Assembly (NCBI RefSeq): GCF_000023945.1
Contig: NC_013158.1
Span: forward strand, 1,426,001-1,490,000
Source of the DNA: Halorhabdus utahensis DSM 12940
Lineage (GTDB): Archaea; Halobacteriota; Halobacteria; Halobacteriales; Haloarculaceae
Reading direction: 5' to 3'
DNA: 64,000 bases
In this document: positions 43,299-51,134 of the stretch, in pieces
How positions within the stretch are numbered: position 1 is the first letter of the stretch
Layout of the letters: every line of letters begins with the position of its first letter
Notes under the pieces: generated by a model
The model's input: only the letters and a program-made list of their open reading frames with translations
Told to the model about the DNA's origin: nothing
Databases searched by the model: none
Program-made: the position numbers and the translations under genes

Positions 43299-44146
43299 TG
43301 TACGGCCTTGATCACGTCGATGTCGCGGACGATGCCCGCGAGGTCGTCACCCGAGACGAGCGGGATCTGCTCGATCTCGTGGCGGATCAACAGCTGGGCC
43401 GCCTCCTTGGCGGTCCGACGGCTGCCGACGGTCACGAGATCGGCCGTCATGTACTCGCTGACCGGCTCATCGGGGAACTCCACGTTCCGCGTCGGCATGT
43501 AGCGGTTCCCGACAGCCTTGATCCCCTCCCACATCCACTCGTCGTCCTGGTTGGCGATGGACTCGCCGGTGCCGGTCTCGCCCTCGACGACCTCGGCGAC
43601 CTCGATCACGTCGACCTCGGTCAGAATGCCGGCGACTTCGGCGTCATCGTCGAGAACGACGCCGTAAGGGACATCCGCGTGTGAGAGTTCGCGTTCGGCG
43701 ACACCCAGCGGCGCACCGGCGTAGACACAGTTGACGTCCGGTCGGGCCAGCTCCCCGACCGGCGTGTCGCCGTCGTCGACGCCGCCCTCGGCGAGCGCGC
43801 GGATGACGTCGGTTATCGTGACGATCCCCTCGAGCTGTCCGTCGACGACGGGGATCCGGCGCTCGCCGGTCTCGACCATCGTCCGCGCGACGCTCGCGAG
43901 GGACGTCTCGCCAGTCGTCGTCGGGACATCCTCGACGAGCATCGCGAGCTGATCCTCGTCCGGGTTTTTGATGAGCGCGTCTCGCGTGACGAGCCCGCGA
44001 CACTCCTCACCTGCGTCAGTCTCTTTGATCACTGGAACGGACGAGAACTGTCGTTCCTGTAAGTACTCGAGGACATCGTCCCGGGTGCCCGGTAACTCGG
44101 CCGTGACGACGTCAACTCGTGGCGTCATGACGTCAGCGACGTTCAT
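43295..44146 (-). CDS. Four-CBS-domain protein
   Basis: 283 residues made of two CBS pairs, with MNVADVMTPRVDVVTAELPG at the start and repeated VPVIKETDAG, GIVTITDVIRAL, GILTEVDVIEVAEV and GIVRDIDVIKAVQ strands. CBS modules bind adenosyl ligands (AMP, ATP, SAM) and sense energy or metabolite state. There is no enzymatic partner domain. It leads the operon with glyS and the polyprenol kinase; a regulatory role for the operon is conceivable but not shown. Confidence 0.9.
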   Translation of the reverse strand: MNVADVMTPRVDVVTAELPGTRDDVLEYLQERQFSSVPVIKETDAGEECRGLVTRDALIKNPDEDQLAMLVEDVPTTTGETSLASVARTMVETGERRIPVVDGQLEGIVTITDVIRALAEGGVDDGDTPVGELARPDVNCVYAGAPLGVAERELSHADVPYGVVLDDDAEVAGILTEVDVIEVAEVVEGETGTGESIANQDDEWMWEGIKAVGNRYMPTRNVEFPDEPVSEYMTADLVTVGSRRTAKEAAQLLIRHEIEQIPLVSGDDLAGIVRDIDVIKAVQ

Positions 44147-44304
44147 ACTGGAGAATACTCTTCGGCCCTCCTACTAAGTCCTTACACATCCGTGCTATCG
44201 TTCGACGTGTTCGCGCGGCGCGTCGGTCGCGCGTCAGACACGGTTTCGGTATTCCCTATGGTCTTTCGGCACGTTTATGTATGGGTGTTACCAACTAACA
44301 TAGT

Positions 44305-44475
44305 ATGTCGCAAGAGCCCGACGCGCTCGCGGCAGACGTCGCAGTGGACCGTGAAGTCATGGCAGCCGTCGAGCGAGACGAGCAAGCCGTATTCGTCATC
44401 GCCGACGTCACCCGCGACAACGCGTATCTCTCGATGGACCTCGAGGACGCGGCGACACTGTCCGCGTGGCGGTAG
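44305..44475 (+). CDS. DUF7556-type small protein
   Basis: 56 residues from ATG 44305, preceded by ACCAACTAACATAGT and a TTTATGTATG element about 25-30 bases upstream. The protein (SQEPDALAADVAVDREVM at the start, VFVIADVTRDNAYLSM in the middle, ending TLSAWR) matches a conserved haloarchaeal microprotein family that I recall as DUF7556. It is soluble and acidic, and its function is unknown. Confidence 0.65.
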   Translation: MSQEPDALAADVAVDREVMAAVERDEQAVFVIADVTRDNAYLSMDLEDAATLSAWR

Positions 44476-44640
44476 GGCTCACTGCGGTGAGGAACGGTCT
44501 CCGATCAGCGAGTGTCGTTCATCGGACCAGTCTCTCCAAGGACCGACACTGCCCAGTCGGTCTGGGGCCACCCAGTCGGTGACTTCCCGGTTCGCCGAGA
44601 GAAAACAAGCGTTATGCCGACCGGCAGTGTCACCCCCAAT

Positions 44641-46227
44641 ATGGAGATCGTAGTTACGAGTTCCGTCGAGGACGCGGGACTGGCGGCACTCACCGACGCG
44701 GGCCACGACGTCCGGACCGTCTCGGTCGACGGGGCTGAGGAACTGGCTGTGGCCGCCGAGGGAGCGGCTGCGTTGATCGTCGACGAGGAGACACCGGTAC
44801 CTGCCGCGGTGTTCGAGCGTGCAACGGACGTACAGATCGTCGGCCGAACCGGGATCGACGTCGACGGGATCGACGTGGCCACGGCGACCGAACACGGCGT
44901 GATCGTCGCCAACGGCCCGGAGGCAGACGTCCAGGCGGTGGCCGAATACATCATCGGGCTGCTGTTCGCCACGGCGCGAGGGATTCCCCAGGGCCACGTT
45001 CGACTGAAAGACGGCGAGTGGGCCAAAGGCGACATCATCGGCTCGGAACTCGACGGCAAGACCGCCGGACTTGTCGGCTTCGACAGCGTCGGCCAGGAGG
45101 TCGCCAAACGACTCGACAACTTGGGGCTCGACGTCGTCGTCTACGCACCCGACGGGGATGGCGAGCGGGCCGCACAGATCGGTGCCGAACGCGTCGATCT
45201 CGACACCTGCCTCGACCGCGCGGACTTCCTCTCGATGCACGCGGGAGCCGATGCGATCCAGTTGGGCGAACGCGAACTCGACGCACTCGGGGAAGCCTAC
45301 CTCGTCAACGGAACGGACGGAAATGTCGTCGACGAGTCGGCACTCGCGAACGCTGCCGAAGACGGTGATCTTCAGGGAGCAGCCCTCGACGCCGTGTCGG
45401 TCTCGCCGCTGCCGGACGACAGCCCACTCCGGGACGTCGAAAACATCCTCGTTACGCCCGAGATCGCCAGCCACACCGCAACGAACGGCGAGTCGGCGTC
45501 CGCGAGCGTCGCGGCTCAGGTACTCGCCGCATTCGACGGCCAGCCGGTCAGCAACGCCGTCAACGTGCCGTCGATTCCACCCGACGCGTATCCGGTCGTC
45601 AAACCATATGCTGACCTGACGGAAACAGTCGCCCGGATCGCGATCCAGCTGTTCGACGGTGACCTCGAATCGGTATCCATCGAATACGCCGGCGACATCG
45701 TCACCGAAACGATCGAGCCCATCACGGCCGCCGGGCTCACTGGCGTGTTCGATCCGCTCGGCTGGGACGCAAACCAGGTCAACGCGCGGCACGTCGCCGA
45801 CGAGCACGGCATCGACGTCGACGTCTCGACGATCCGAGAAGCGCCCGACTTCCAGAACCTGGTGACCGTCACCGTCAGCGGTGGCGGTGACGAACTCAGC
45901 GTCGAAGGAACGCAGTTCGCCGACGGCGAGCCCCGCATCGTCAGTATCGACCGCTACTGGGTCGAGGCGATCCCCCACGGCCACATGCTGATCGTCCGCA
46001 ACGCCGACGAGCCGGGCGTGATCGGGTTCATCGGAACCGTGCTTGGCGAATACGACGTCAACATCGCCGGCATGTTCAACGCCCGGGAAGCCATCGGCGG
46101 CGAGGCGCTGTCGGTGTACAATCTCGACGACGAACCCGGCGAGGACGTCCTGGCTGCGCTTAACGACGACGACCGCATCCTCGAGACCACCGTCGTCGAA
46201 CTCAACGGACAGAACGCCCGCGAGTGA
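44641..46227 (+). CDS. serA: D-3-phosphoglycerate dehydrogenase (SerA) paralogue with substituted catalytic residues
   Basis: 528 residues from ATG 44641 (the frame is open back to 44512). Domain order is SerA: split substrate and NAD domains, an intervening ASB domain and a C-terminal ACT domain (HGHMLIVRNADEPGVIGFIG), length normal. However, the NAD loop reads GFDSVG (146-151) instead of GxGxxG; the catalytic Arg of NCARGG is Asp226 in VNGTDGN; the Glu of DVFxxEP is Ser255; the His of TPHLGAST is Glu274. The remaining domains are well conserved. So this looks like a SerA homologue that has lost dehydrogenase chemistry while keeping the serine-sensing part; a canonical serA should exist elsewhere. 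A changed reaction cannot be excluded. Confidence 0.8.
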   Translation: MEIVVTSSVEDAGLAALTDAGHDVRTVSVDGAEELAVAAEGAAALIVDEETPVPAAVFERATDVQIVGRTGIDVDGIDVATATEHGVIVANGPEADVQAVAEYIIGLLFATARGIPQGHVRLKDGEWAKGDIIGSELDGKTAGLVGFDSVGQEVAKRLDNLGLDVVVYAPDGDGERAAQIGAERVDLDTCLDRADFLSMHAGADAIQLGERELDALGEAYLVNGTDGNVVDESALANAAEDGDLQGAALDAVSVSPLPDDSPLRDVENILVTPEIASHTATNGESASASVAAQVLAAFDGQPVSNAVNVPSIPPDAYPVVKPYADLTETVARIAIQLFDGDLESVSIEYAGDIVTETIEPITAAGLTGVFDPLGWDANQVNARHVADEHGIDVDVSTIREAPDFQNLVTVTVSGGGDELSVEGTQFADGEPRIVSIDRYWVEAIPHGHMLIVRNADEPGVIGFIGTVLGEYDVNIAGMFNAREAIGGEALSVYNLDDEPGEDVLAALNDDDRILETTVVELNGQNARE

Positions 46228-46253
46228 GGACTCCCACGGCCACTGCTCCGGCG

Positions 46254-46562
46254 TCAGTCCCTCCCACACTCCGGATCACCGGTTGGCGCGGTCCACACGA
46301 AACACCCGTCCGTGGCCTCACCACCGTAGGTTCCCCAGAGTCGATCCCTGGCGGCGACGGCCCGGTGGACCGGCGAGGGGTTCTCGATCGGCGGCCCGCC
46401 GCGGTCGGTCGTCGCTATCCGGACTGATTCGGAAGCTGAGCGGTGGGTTACACTGTCTCCCCGGCTCACCCCACACGCCAGCCGCAGTTTCCCGTCGAGA
46501 CGTGGTTCCGGCGGCTGCAACCGATTTCGTTCTGTCGACGACGAATCGTGATCAGCTGACAT
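46254..46562 (-). CDS. Hypothetical protein (weak)
   Basis: 102 codons between the convergent serA and thrC genes. The sequence is rich in Arg, Asp, Thr and Gly (SVRIATTDRGGPPIENP near the middle) and has no recognised motif, but its composition is less arginine-heavy than a typical shadow frame. The remaining part of 46228-46662 holds nothing else I can support. Annotated only because the gap is otherwise empty. Confidence 0.3.
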   Translation of the reverse strand: MSADHDSSSTERNRLQPPEPRLDGKLRLACGVSRGDSVTHRSASESVRIATTDRGGPPIENPSPVHRAVAARDRLWGTYGGEATDGCFVWTAPTGDPECGRD

Positions 46563-46662
46563 AGCAACACACGATGGACGTCACGCATCAAAAAGCGCCG
46601 GCAGACGCGCGTCCGCTCCGTGCATGACGGGCGCGCGATCCACGGCGGAATCGTCCCCCAAC

Positions 46663-47934
46663 TCAGGACCGCAGATGTTCGAGCACGTCGTCGGTGTCGG
46701 CGGGAACCGGTTCGGGGTCGGTTCCCGCCTCCGCGGCCGCGTCGGGATCTTTCAGGAGGTGCCCGGTCGTCAGGCAGACCACCTGCTCGTCAGCGGTGAC
46801 GACGCCCTCCTCACGGAGTTTTCGAAGGCCAGCGATCGAAGCGGCCGAAGCGGGTTCGACCCCGACCCCTTCCTCGGCGAGGGATCGCTGGGCGTCGGTG
46901 ATCTCCTCGTCGCTAACAGCGATGGCCGTCCCGCCAGTCTCGCGGATGCCCGGCAGTGCCTTTGGTGCGTTGACCGGGTTGCCGATCCGGATCGCCGTCG
47001 CTCTGGTCTCGACATCGTCCCAGCGCTCGATGTGATCCCAATCGTGCTCGATAGCCTCGACCATCGGTGCCGCGCCCGCGGCCTGGACGCCCGTGATCTT
47101 CGGGATCTGGTCCTCGTCGATTGCCCCGGTCGCTTCGAGTTCCCGGAAGGCCTTGTACAGCGCGGCCGTGTTGCCCGCGTTGCCGACCGGCAGCACGATC
47201 CGGTCAGGGAAAGCCCCCTCCTCGTCGCGGAACTGCTCCATGATCTCGAGGCCGATGGTCTTCTGGCCCTCCAGTCGGAACGGGTTCAGCGAGTTGAGCA
47301 GGTAGGCCTCGCCGCGGTCGGCCAGGTCCTTGACGATATCCAGACACCGATCGAAGTTGCCATCGACCTCCAGAATCCGCGCGCCATGGAGACTCGCCTG
47401 GGCGATCTTTCCGGCGGCGACTTTCCCTGCCGGCAGGAGCACGAGCACTTGCAATCCCGCCCGGGAGCCGTAGGCCGACAGCGCCGCGGAGGTGTTGCCC
47501 GTCGAGGCGCAGGCCAGCCGACCCACGCCCACTTCCTGGGCGACCCGAACACCCACCGTCATCCCGCGGTCCTTGAAGCTGCCCGTCGGGTTCATCCCCT
47601 CGTGTTTGACTCGCAGGCGCTCGACGCCGATCTCGTCTTCGAGTCGCGGGACATTGTGGAGTGGCGTGTCGCCCTCCGGGAGGGAGACCCCTTCGTCGAA
47701 GGGAAGTGCGTCGCTGTAGCGCCAGACGCCGCCGTGAAACGCCGACTCGTCGTCCCCGAAGTCCGCGAACGTCGGCAGGTCAGCGTACCGGACCTCGAGC
47801 AGCCCCTCACACTCGTCGCACGTGTAGCGAATCCCCGCAAAGGGCGGGAAGTGCTCGCCACACTCGATGCAGGTCAGCCAGACGCCGTCGGTCGCCTCGG
47901 TTGGCTCCTCCTGGGTGATCTCTAGATAGCTCAT
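46663..47934 (-). CDS. thrC: Threonine synthase
   Basis: 423 residues. An N-terminal zinc-ribbon-like part (CIECGEHFPPF and CDECEGLLEV) precedes the PLP fold. The PLP lysine is in NPTGSFKDRGMTVG, followed by ACASTGNTSAALSAYGS and the phosphate-binding PVGNAGNTAALYKAF. It converts O-phosphohomoserine to threonine. The gene is convergent with the SerA paralogue. Its 5' side faces a cluster of hairpins and a fragment of argF. Confidence 0.95.
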   Translation of the reverse strand: MSYLEITQEEPTEATDGVWLTCIECGEHFPPFAGIRYTCDECEGLLEVRYADLPTFADFGDDESAFHGGVWRYSDALPFDEGVSLPEGDTPLHNVPRLEDEIGVERLRVKHEGMNPTGSFKDRGMTVGVRVAQEVGVGRLACASTGNTSAALSAYGSRAGLQVLVLLPAGKVAAGKIAQASLHGARILEVDGNFDRCLDIVKDLADRGEAYLLNSLNPFRLEGQKTIGLEIMEQFRDEEGAFPDRIVLPVGNAGNTAALYKAFRELEATGAIDEDQIPKITGVQAAGAAPMVEAIEHDWDHIERWDDVETRATAIRIGNPVNAPKALPGIRETGGTAIAVSDEEITDAQRSLAEEGVGVEPASAASIAGLRKLREEGVVTADEQVVCLTTGHLLKDPDAAAEAGTDPEPVPADTDDVLEHLRS

Positions 47935-47989
47935 TGTGTCACCCGACGTGGGCCACCAGAAAAAAGCCGCGGATCCACCTTTTTACTTC

Positions 47990-48080
47990 GGAGGGTTCGC
48001 TCGCGAACCCTCCTCGCAAAAAGCTGGGCCAAAAACACCTGCTGGCTCAGCCTTCGGCTTCGCCAGCAGCGAAACGCTGT
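47990..48080. repeat. Cluster of three perfect hairpins between argF fragment and thrC
   Basis: In series: GGAGGGTTCGC-TC-GCGAACCCTCC (47990-48013), CTGCTGGC..GCCAGCAG (about 48032-48060, with an inner AGCC-TTC-GGCT), and CGCTGTC-TTC-GACAGCG (about 48065-48081). Short AAAAA tracts lie between and around them. They could terminate transcription from the minus-strand argF side before the thrC promoter, or be small palindromic elements like the hairpin inside glpC; similar but weaker stems (TACGCA..TGCGTA near 48997-49012) lie beyond the intact argF. Confidence 0.5.
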
Positions 48081-48096
48081 CTTCGACAGCGTATGC

Positions 48097-48225
48097 TTAC
48101 GACGACCGATCGGCCAGCCACACCAGCCCCCTCTTCTGGGCATGCAGGCGGTTCTTCGCTTGCTCCCACACGATAGCGTTGTCGCTCTCGATGGCCGCGT
48201 CGGTGACCTCCTCGCCCCGATGGGC
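48097..48225 (-). pseudogene. Duplicated 3' end of argF (argF')
   Basis: The minus strand encodes AHRGEEVTDAAIESDNAIVW then EQAKNRLHAQKRGLVWLAD and a stop, a diverged copy of the last 42 residues of ArgF, whose intact copy ends at 49168-49293. By eye the two DNA copies agree at about 100 of 120 positions. Upstream the homology stops abruptly at the position where the toxin-antitoxin module begins. It cannot be functional by itself. Confidence 0.8.
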
Positions 48226-48240
48226 CGACCGTCGACGGAC

Positions 48241-48262
48241 CACATGTGAAGAAACATGTATA
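48241..48262. promoter_or_regulatory. Operator candidate of the AbrB/PIN toxin-antitoxin operon
   Basis: Two ACATGT palindromes (48242-48247 and 48254-48259) spaced 12 bases apart, the second running into GTATAGG, lie 28-45 bases before the antitoxin ATG. Such spaced dyads at the promoter fit autorepression by an AbrB-type antitoxin dimer pair. Inference from position and symmetry. Confidence 0.45.
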
Positions 48263-48286
48263 GGACAGGAGACAGTATACTCACGT

Positions 48287-48532
48287 ATGGCAACCGAGTC
48301 AGGACCCGAAGAAACCAAAGTCAGCGACCGCGGGATGGTCACCATCCCGGCGGCGCTTCGGCGACGCCTCGACATCGAGGCGGGGGACAAGCTCCGGTGG
48401 ACGGTCGACGACGACGGGGACCTCTCCGTCGAAGTGCTCCACCAGCGAGAGGGTGTCTTCGACGATTTCGAGCCGGTCGACGCCGGCGAGACCGACGCTG
48501 TGGCACTCGAATCGGAGTTCGGAGCCGAGTGA
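48287..48532 (+). CDS. AbrB/MazE-type antitoxin (VapB-like)
   Basis: 81 residues from ATG 48287. The swapped-hairpin DNA-binding domain is evident in TKVSDRGMVTIPAALRRRLD and IEAGDKLRWTVDDDGDLSVE, followed by an acidic C-terminal tail that would neutralise the toxin. Its stop overlaps the toxin start by one base (TGATG), the standard coupling of such modules. It should autoregulate through the dyads upstream. Confidence 0.9.
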   Translation: MATESGPEETKVSDRGMVTIPAALRRRLDIEAGDKLRWTVDDDGDLSVEVLHQREGVFDDFEPVDAGETDAVALESEFGAE

Positions 48533-48960
48533 TGGCACGCATCGTCCTCGATACGAACGTTCTGTTCGCTGCTGCGAGCGCCCGTGACCGCTATCACGAC
48601 CGCGCACGGGAGATCGTTCGCGGGATCGACCACGGCGACCTCCCGGAGGCCGTCGTCTCGAACTACGTCCTCGCGGAGACGCTGAACCTCACGCGCGAGA
48701 AACTCGGCCCCGAGGCCGCGAACGCGCTGCTCGATCGCCTCCTCGAGGGTGCCCACTTCGAAGTCAACCACGCACCGAGAGCCGATTTCAACGCTGCCCA
48801 GGCGCTGTTCCGCCGGTACGACGCCCTCTCCTTCGTTGATGCGACGATCGTCGCGTATCTCGAGCGCGAAGGAAGCGAGTACCTGTATTCCTTCGACGAC
48901 GATTTCGACGCGGTCGAGGAGCTGACACGACTCGATACTGCCGTGAACCCGTTCGAGTGA
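48532..48960 (+). CDS. PIN-domain toxin (VapC family)
   Basis: 142 residues from ATG 48532. The acidic PIN residues are all present: Asp in IVLDTNVLFAA, Glu in NYVLAETLNLT, Asp in ALSFVDATIVAYL and Asp in LYSFDDDFDAVEE. VapC toxins are Mg2+-dependent ribonucleases, often cutting tRNA or rRNA. The module lies exactly between the two copies of the argF 3' end, implying acquisition together with that duplication. Confidence 0.9.
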   Translation: MARIVLDTNVLFAAASARDRYHDRAREIVRGIDHGDLPEAVVSNYVLAETLNLTREKLGPEAANALLDRLLEGAHFEVNHAPRADFNAAQALFRRYDALSFVDATIVAYLEREGSEYLYSFDDDFDAVEELTRLDTAVNPFE

Positions 48961-49167
48961 CCACCGGTTTCTTCGTCGGGCATCCTCGGCTCGCTACGCA
49001 AGCCTGCGTACCCACTGCCTCGAAAAGCCGGGCCCAAAAATGCTCACTCCGTTCGCGAACCACTCTCACGGCGTCGCCGTTCGAGCGCTCGGCGGCCTCG
49101 TCCCACTCGGCCGCCCACTTCTCGAAAATCTGGATCAGAAATCCGGTCGCTCGTCTCTCGCGACCGG
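48961..49167. other. Intergenic region between the PIN toxin and argF ends
   Basis: Convergent spacer with a stem TACGCA-AGCC-TGCGTA (about 48997-49012) and AAAAGCCGGGCCCAAAAA at 49023-49040, resembling the AAAAAGCTGGGCCAAAAA found at 48018-48035 near the argF fragment. This suggests that the duplication extends, eroded, beyond the coding part. No gene. Confidence 0.45.
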
Positions 49168-50061
49168 TTATGCCCGCTCGGCCAGCCACACCAACAACCC
49201 GTTCTGGGCGTGCAGTCGGTTCTCCGCCTGCTCCCACACGATCGCGTTCTCACTCTCGATGACCTCGTCGGTGACCTCCTCGCCGCGGTGGGCCGGCAGA
49301 CAGTGCATCAGCGTGCGATCGCCGAGCAACTCGGTCGTGACCTGAAAGCCCTCGAAGGCCGCGAGTTTCTCCTCGCGCTCGTCCTCCTGGCCCATGCTGA
49401 CAAAGACGTCCGTGTAGACCACGTCGGCGTCTTCGACGGCCGCTTCGGGATCGTGTGTCGTCTCGGGAGCGGTCCCCAACTCGGCCGCACGATCGAGAAC
49501 CTCCTCGTCGATTTCGTAGCCCTCCGGGGTCGCGACGGTCAGATCGAGGCCGACCATCGCCGCGCCGAGGACCAAGGACTGGGCGACGTTGTTGCCGTCG
49601 CCGACCCAGGCGACTCTGACGGTGTCGAAGCCACCGAACTCCTGGCGGATCGTCAGTAGGTCCGCCAGCGTCTGGCAGGGATGGGCATCGTCGGTCAGGC
49701 CGTTGATCACCGGCACGGTGGCGTACTCGGCCAGTTCCTCGGCGTCAGCGTGGTCGAACAGCCGCGCCATGATCGCGTCGGCGTACCGCGAGACCGCCCG
49801 CGCGGTGTCCTTGACCGGTTCGCTATCCCCCAGGTGGATATCGTCCGGCCCGAGGAAGATGGCGTGGCCGCCGAGCTGGGTCATCCCGGTCTCGAAGGAG
49901 ACCCGGGTCCGGGTCGAGGGCTTCTCGAAGATCATCGCGAGCGTCTCGTCTTCGAGGGGGTTGCCCGCCTCCTCGCCGGCCTTGATGGTGGCGGCGCGAT
50001 CGAGGACGGTCGTCAGTTCCTCGCTCGTCAGGTCGTCGATGTCGAGTACGTTGCGTGTCAT
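49168..50061 (-). CDS. argF: Ornithine carbamoyltransferase
   Basis: 297 residues. Carbamoyl-phosphate motif STRTR (EKPSTRTRVSFETGM), HPCQTLADLLT and the ornithine-binding HCLPAHRGEEV are intact. It makes citrulline from ornithine, the step before ArgG. It is the last gene of the minus-strand arginine operon and overlaps argE by four bases. Its 3' end is the copy matched by the fragment at 48097-48225; the gene itself is complete. Confidence 0.96.
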   Translation of the reverse strand: MTRNVLDIDDLTSEELTTVLDRAATIKAGEEAGNPLEDETLAMIFEKPSTRTRVSFETGMTQLGGHAIFLGPDDIHLGDSEPVKDTARAVSRYADAIMARLFDHADAEELAEYATVPVINGLTDDAHPCQTLADLLTIRQEFGGFDTVRVAWVGDGNNVAQSLVLGAAMVGLDLTVATPEGYEIDEEVLDRAAELGTAPETTHDPEAAVEDADVVYTDVFVSMGQEDEREEKLAAFEGFQVTTELLGDRTLMHCLPAHRGEEVTDEVIESENAIVWEQAENRLHAQNGLLVWLAERA

Positions 50062-51134
50062 GGCTCCTCCAGAAGTCTCGTGGTCACGTCGTCCAGTACC
50101 GCGACCGAGCGGTCGAATTCGGGCAGCGGGAGGTGCTCGTCCGGGGCGTGATCGAGGTCCGAGTCGCCGGGGCCATACGAAACGATCTCGACGTCCCAGG
50201 CGTCGGCGTAAATGTTCATGTCCGCGGTGCCGGTCTTGCGCAGGAGGCGCGGATCGCCACCCTCCTCGCGGATCGCCGCGCGAAAGGCGCGCGCGACCCC
50301 CGTACGGGGACTGGTCATCACCGGTTCGACCCAGTCGTCCCAGTTGACGGTCCCGCGATCGAGATGACCGTCGGCCAACTCGCGGATCTCGTCAGTGGTG
50401 TACTCCGGGGGCACCCGAAGCTGGACGCGCATTGTCGTCTCGACCGAGAGCCCATCCGAACTGACCCCGCCGTCGATGTCGACCGGCTTGCAGGTCACCC
50501 GTTCGAAGACCGGGTGCCACTCGTCCTTGGCGAACTCCGCCTCGACGCGGTTCCACCAGTCGATGGCGTCCTCGATGGCGTTGTTGTCCGGCCGCGAGGA
50601 GTGGCCGGATTCGCTCGTAGCGACGTAGGTGCCACCGAGCAAGCCACGATACCCCAGCGTGATCCCGTCCCAGCCCGACGGCTCGCCGTTGATGACGGCG
50701 TCGGGTTCGATCTCCCGATCCTCGACCAGATAGCGGCCGCCGGTCGAGTCGACTTCCTCGCCGACGACGCCGGCGAAGCTCGCACCGGTCCGGACCGCCA
50801 CGGCCGCCATCGCCGCCAGCGAGCCCTTCGCATCGACGCTCCCCCGGCCCCAGAGGACCGTCTCGCCGTCCTCGTTCTCTTCGAGCCGGACCGGAATATC
50901 GCCCGGGACGGTGTCGATGTGGGACGTGAGGAGCACACCGTCATCTGCGGGGGCACGGACGTTGCCCACATCGTCGATCCAGACCTCGCGGCCGTGAGAT
51001 TCGAAGAACGCCGCCAGCTCCGCGGCGGCGTCCTCGACATCGCCCGAGACCGAGGGGATCTCGACGAGGTCGATCAGCAACTCGCGGGCATCCTCGGTCG
51101 AGACGTCGGCCGTCGGAACACGCGTCGCGCTCAT
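50058..51134 (-). CDS. argE: [LysW]-ornithine/lysine hydrolase (M20 family)
   Basis: 358 residues. M20 metallopeptidase signatures: LLTSHIDTVPGD (metal His and Asp), WGRGSVDAKGSLAAM, GVVGEEVDSTGGRY (catalytic and metal Glu) and a C-terminal HAPDEHLPL. The closest relatives are LysK-type hydrolases that release ornithine (or lysine) from the carrier protein LysW, rather than bacterial N-acetylornithine deacetylase. Coupled on both sides by overlaps with argD and argF. Confidence 0.88.
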   Translation of the reverse strand: MSATRVPTADVSTEDARELLIDLVEIPSVSGDVEDAAAELAAFFESHGREVWIDDVGNVRAPADDGVLLTSHIDTVPGDIPVRLEENEDGETVLWGRGSVDAKGSLAAMAAVAVRTGASFAGVVGEEVDSTGGRYLVEDREIEPDAVINGEPSGWDGITLGYRGLLGGTYVATSESGHSSRPDNNAIEDAIDWWNRVEAEFAKDEWHPVFERVTCKPVDIDGGVSSDGLSVETTMRVQLRVPPEYTTDEIRELADGHLDRGTVNWDDWVEPVMTSPRTGVARAFRAAIREEGGDPRLLRKTGTADMNIYADAWDVEIVSYGPGDSDLDHAPDEHLPLPEFDRSVAVLDDVTTRLLEEP

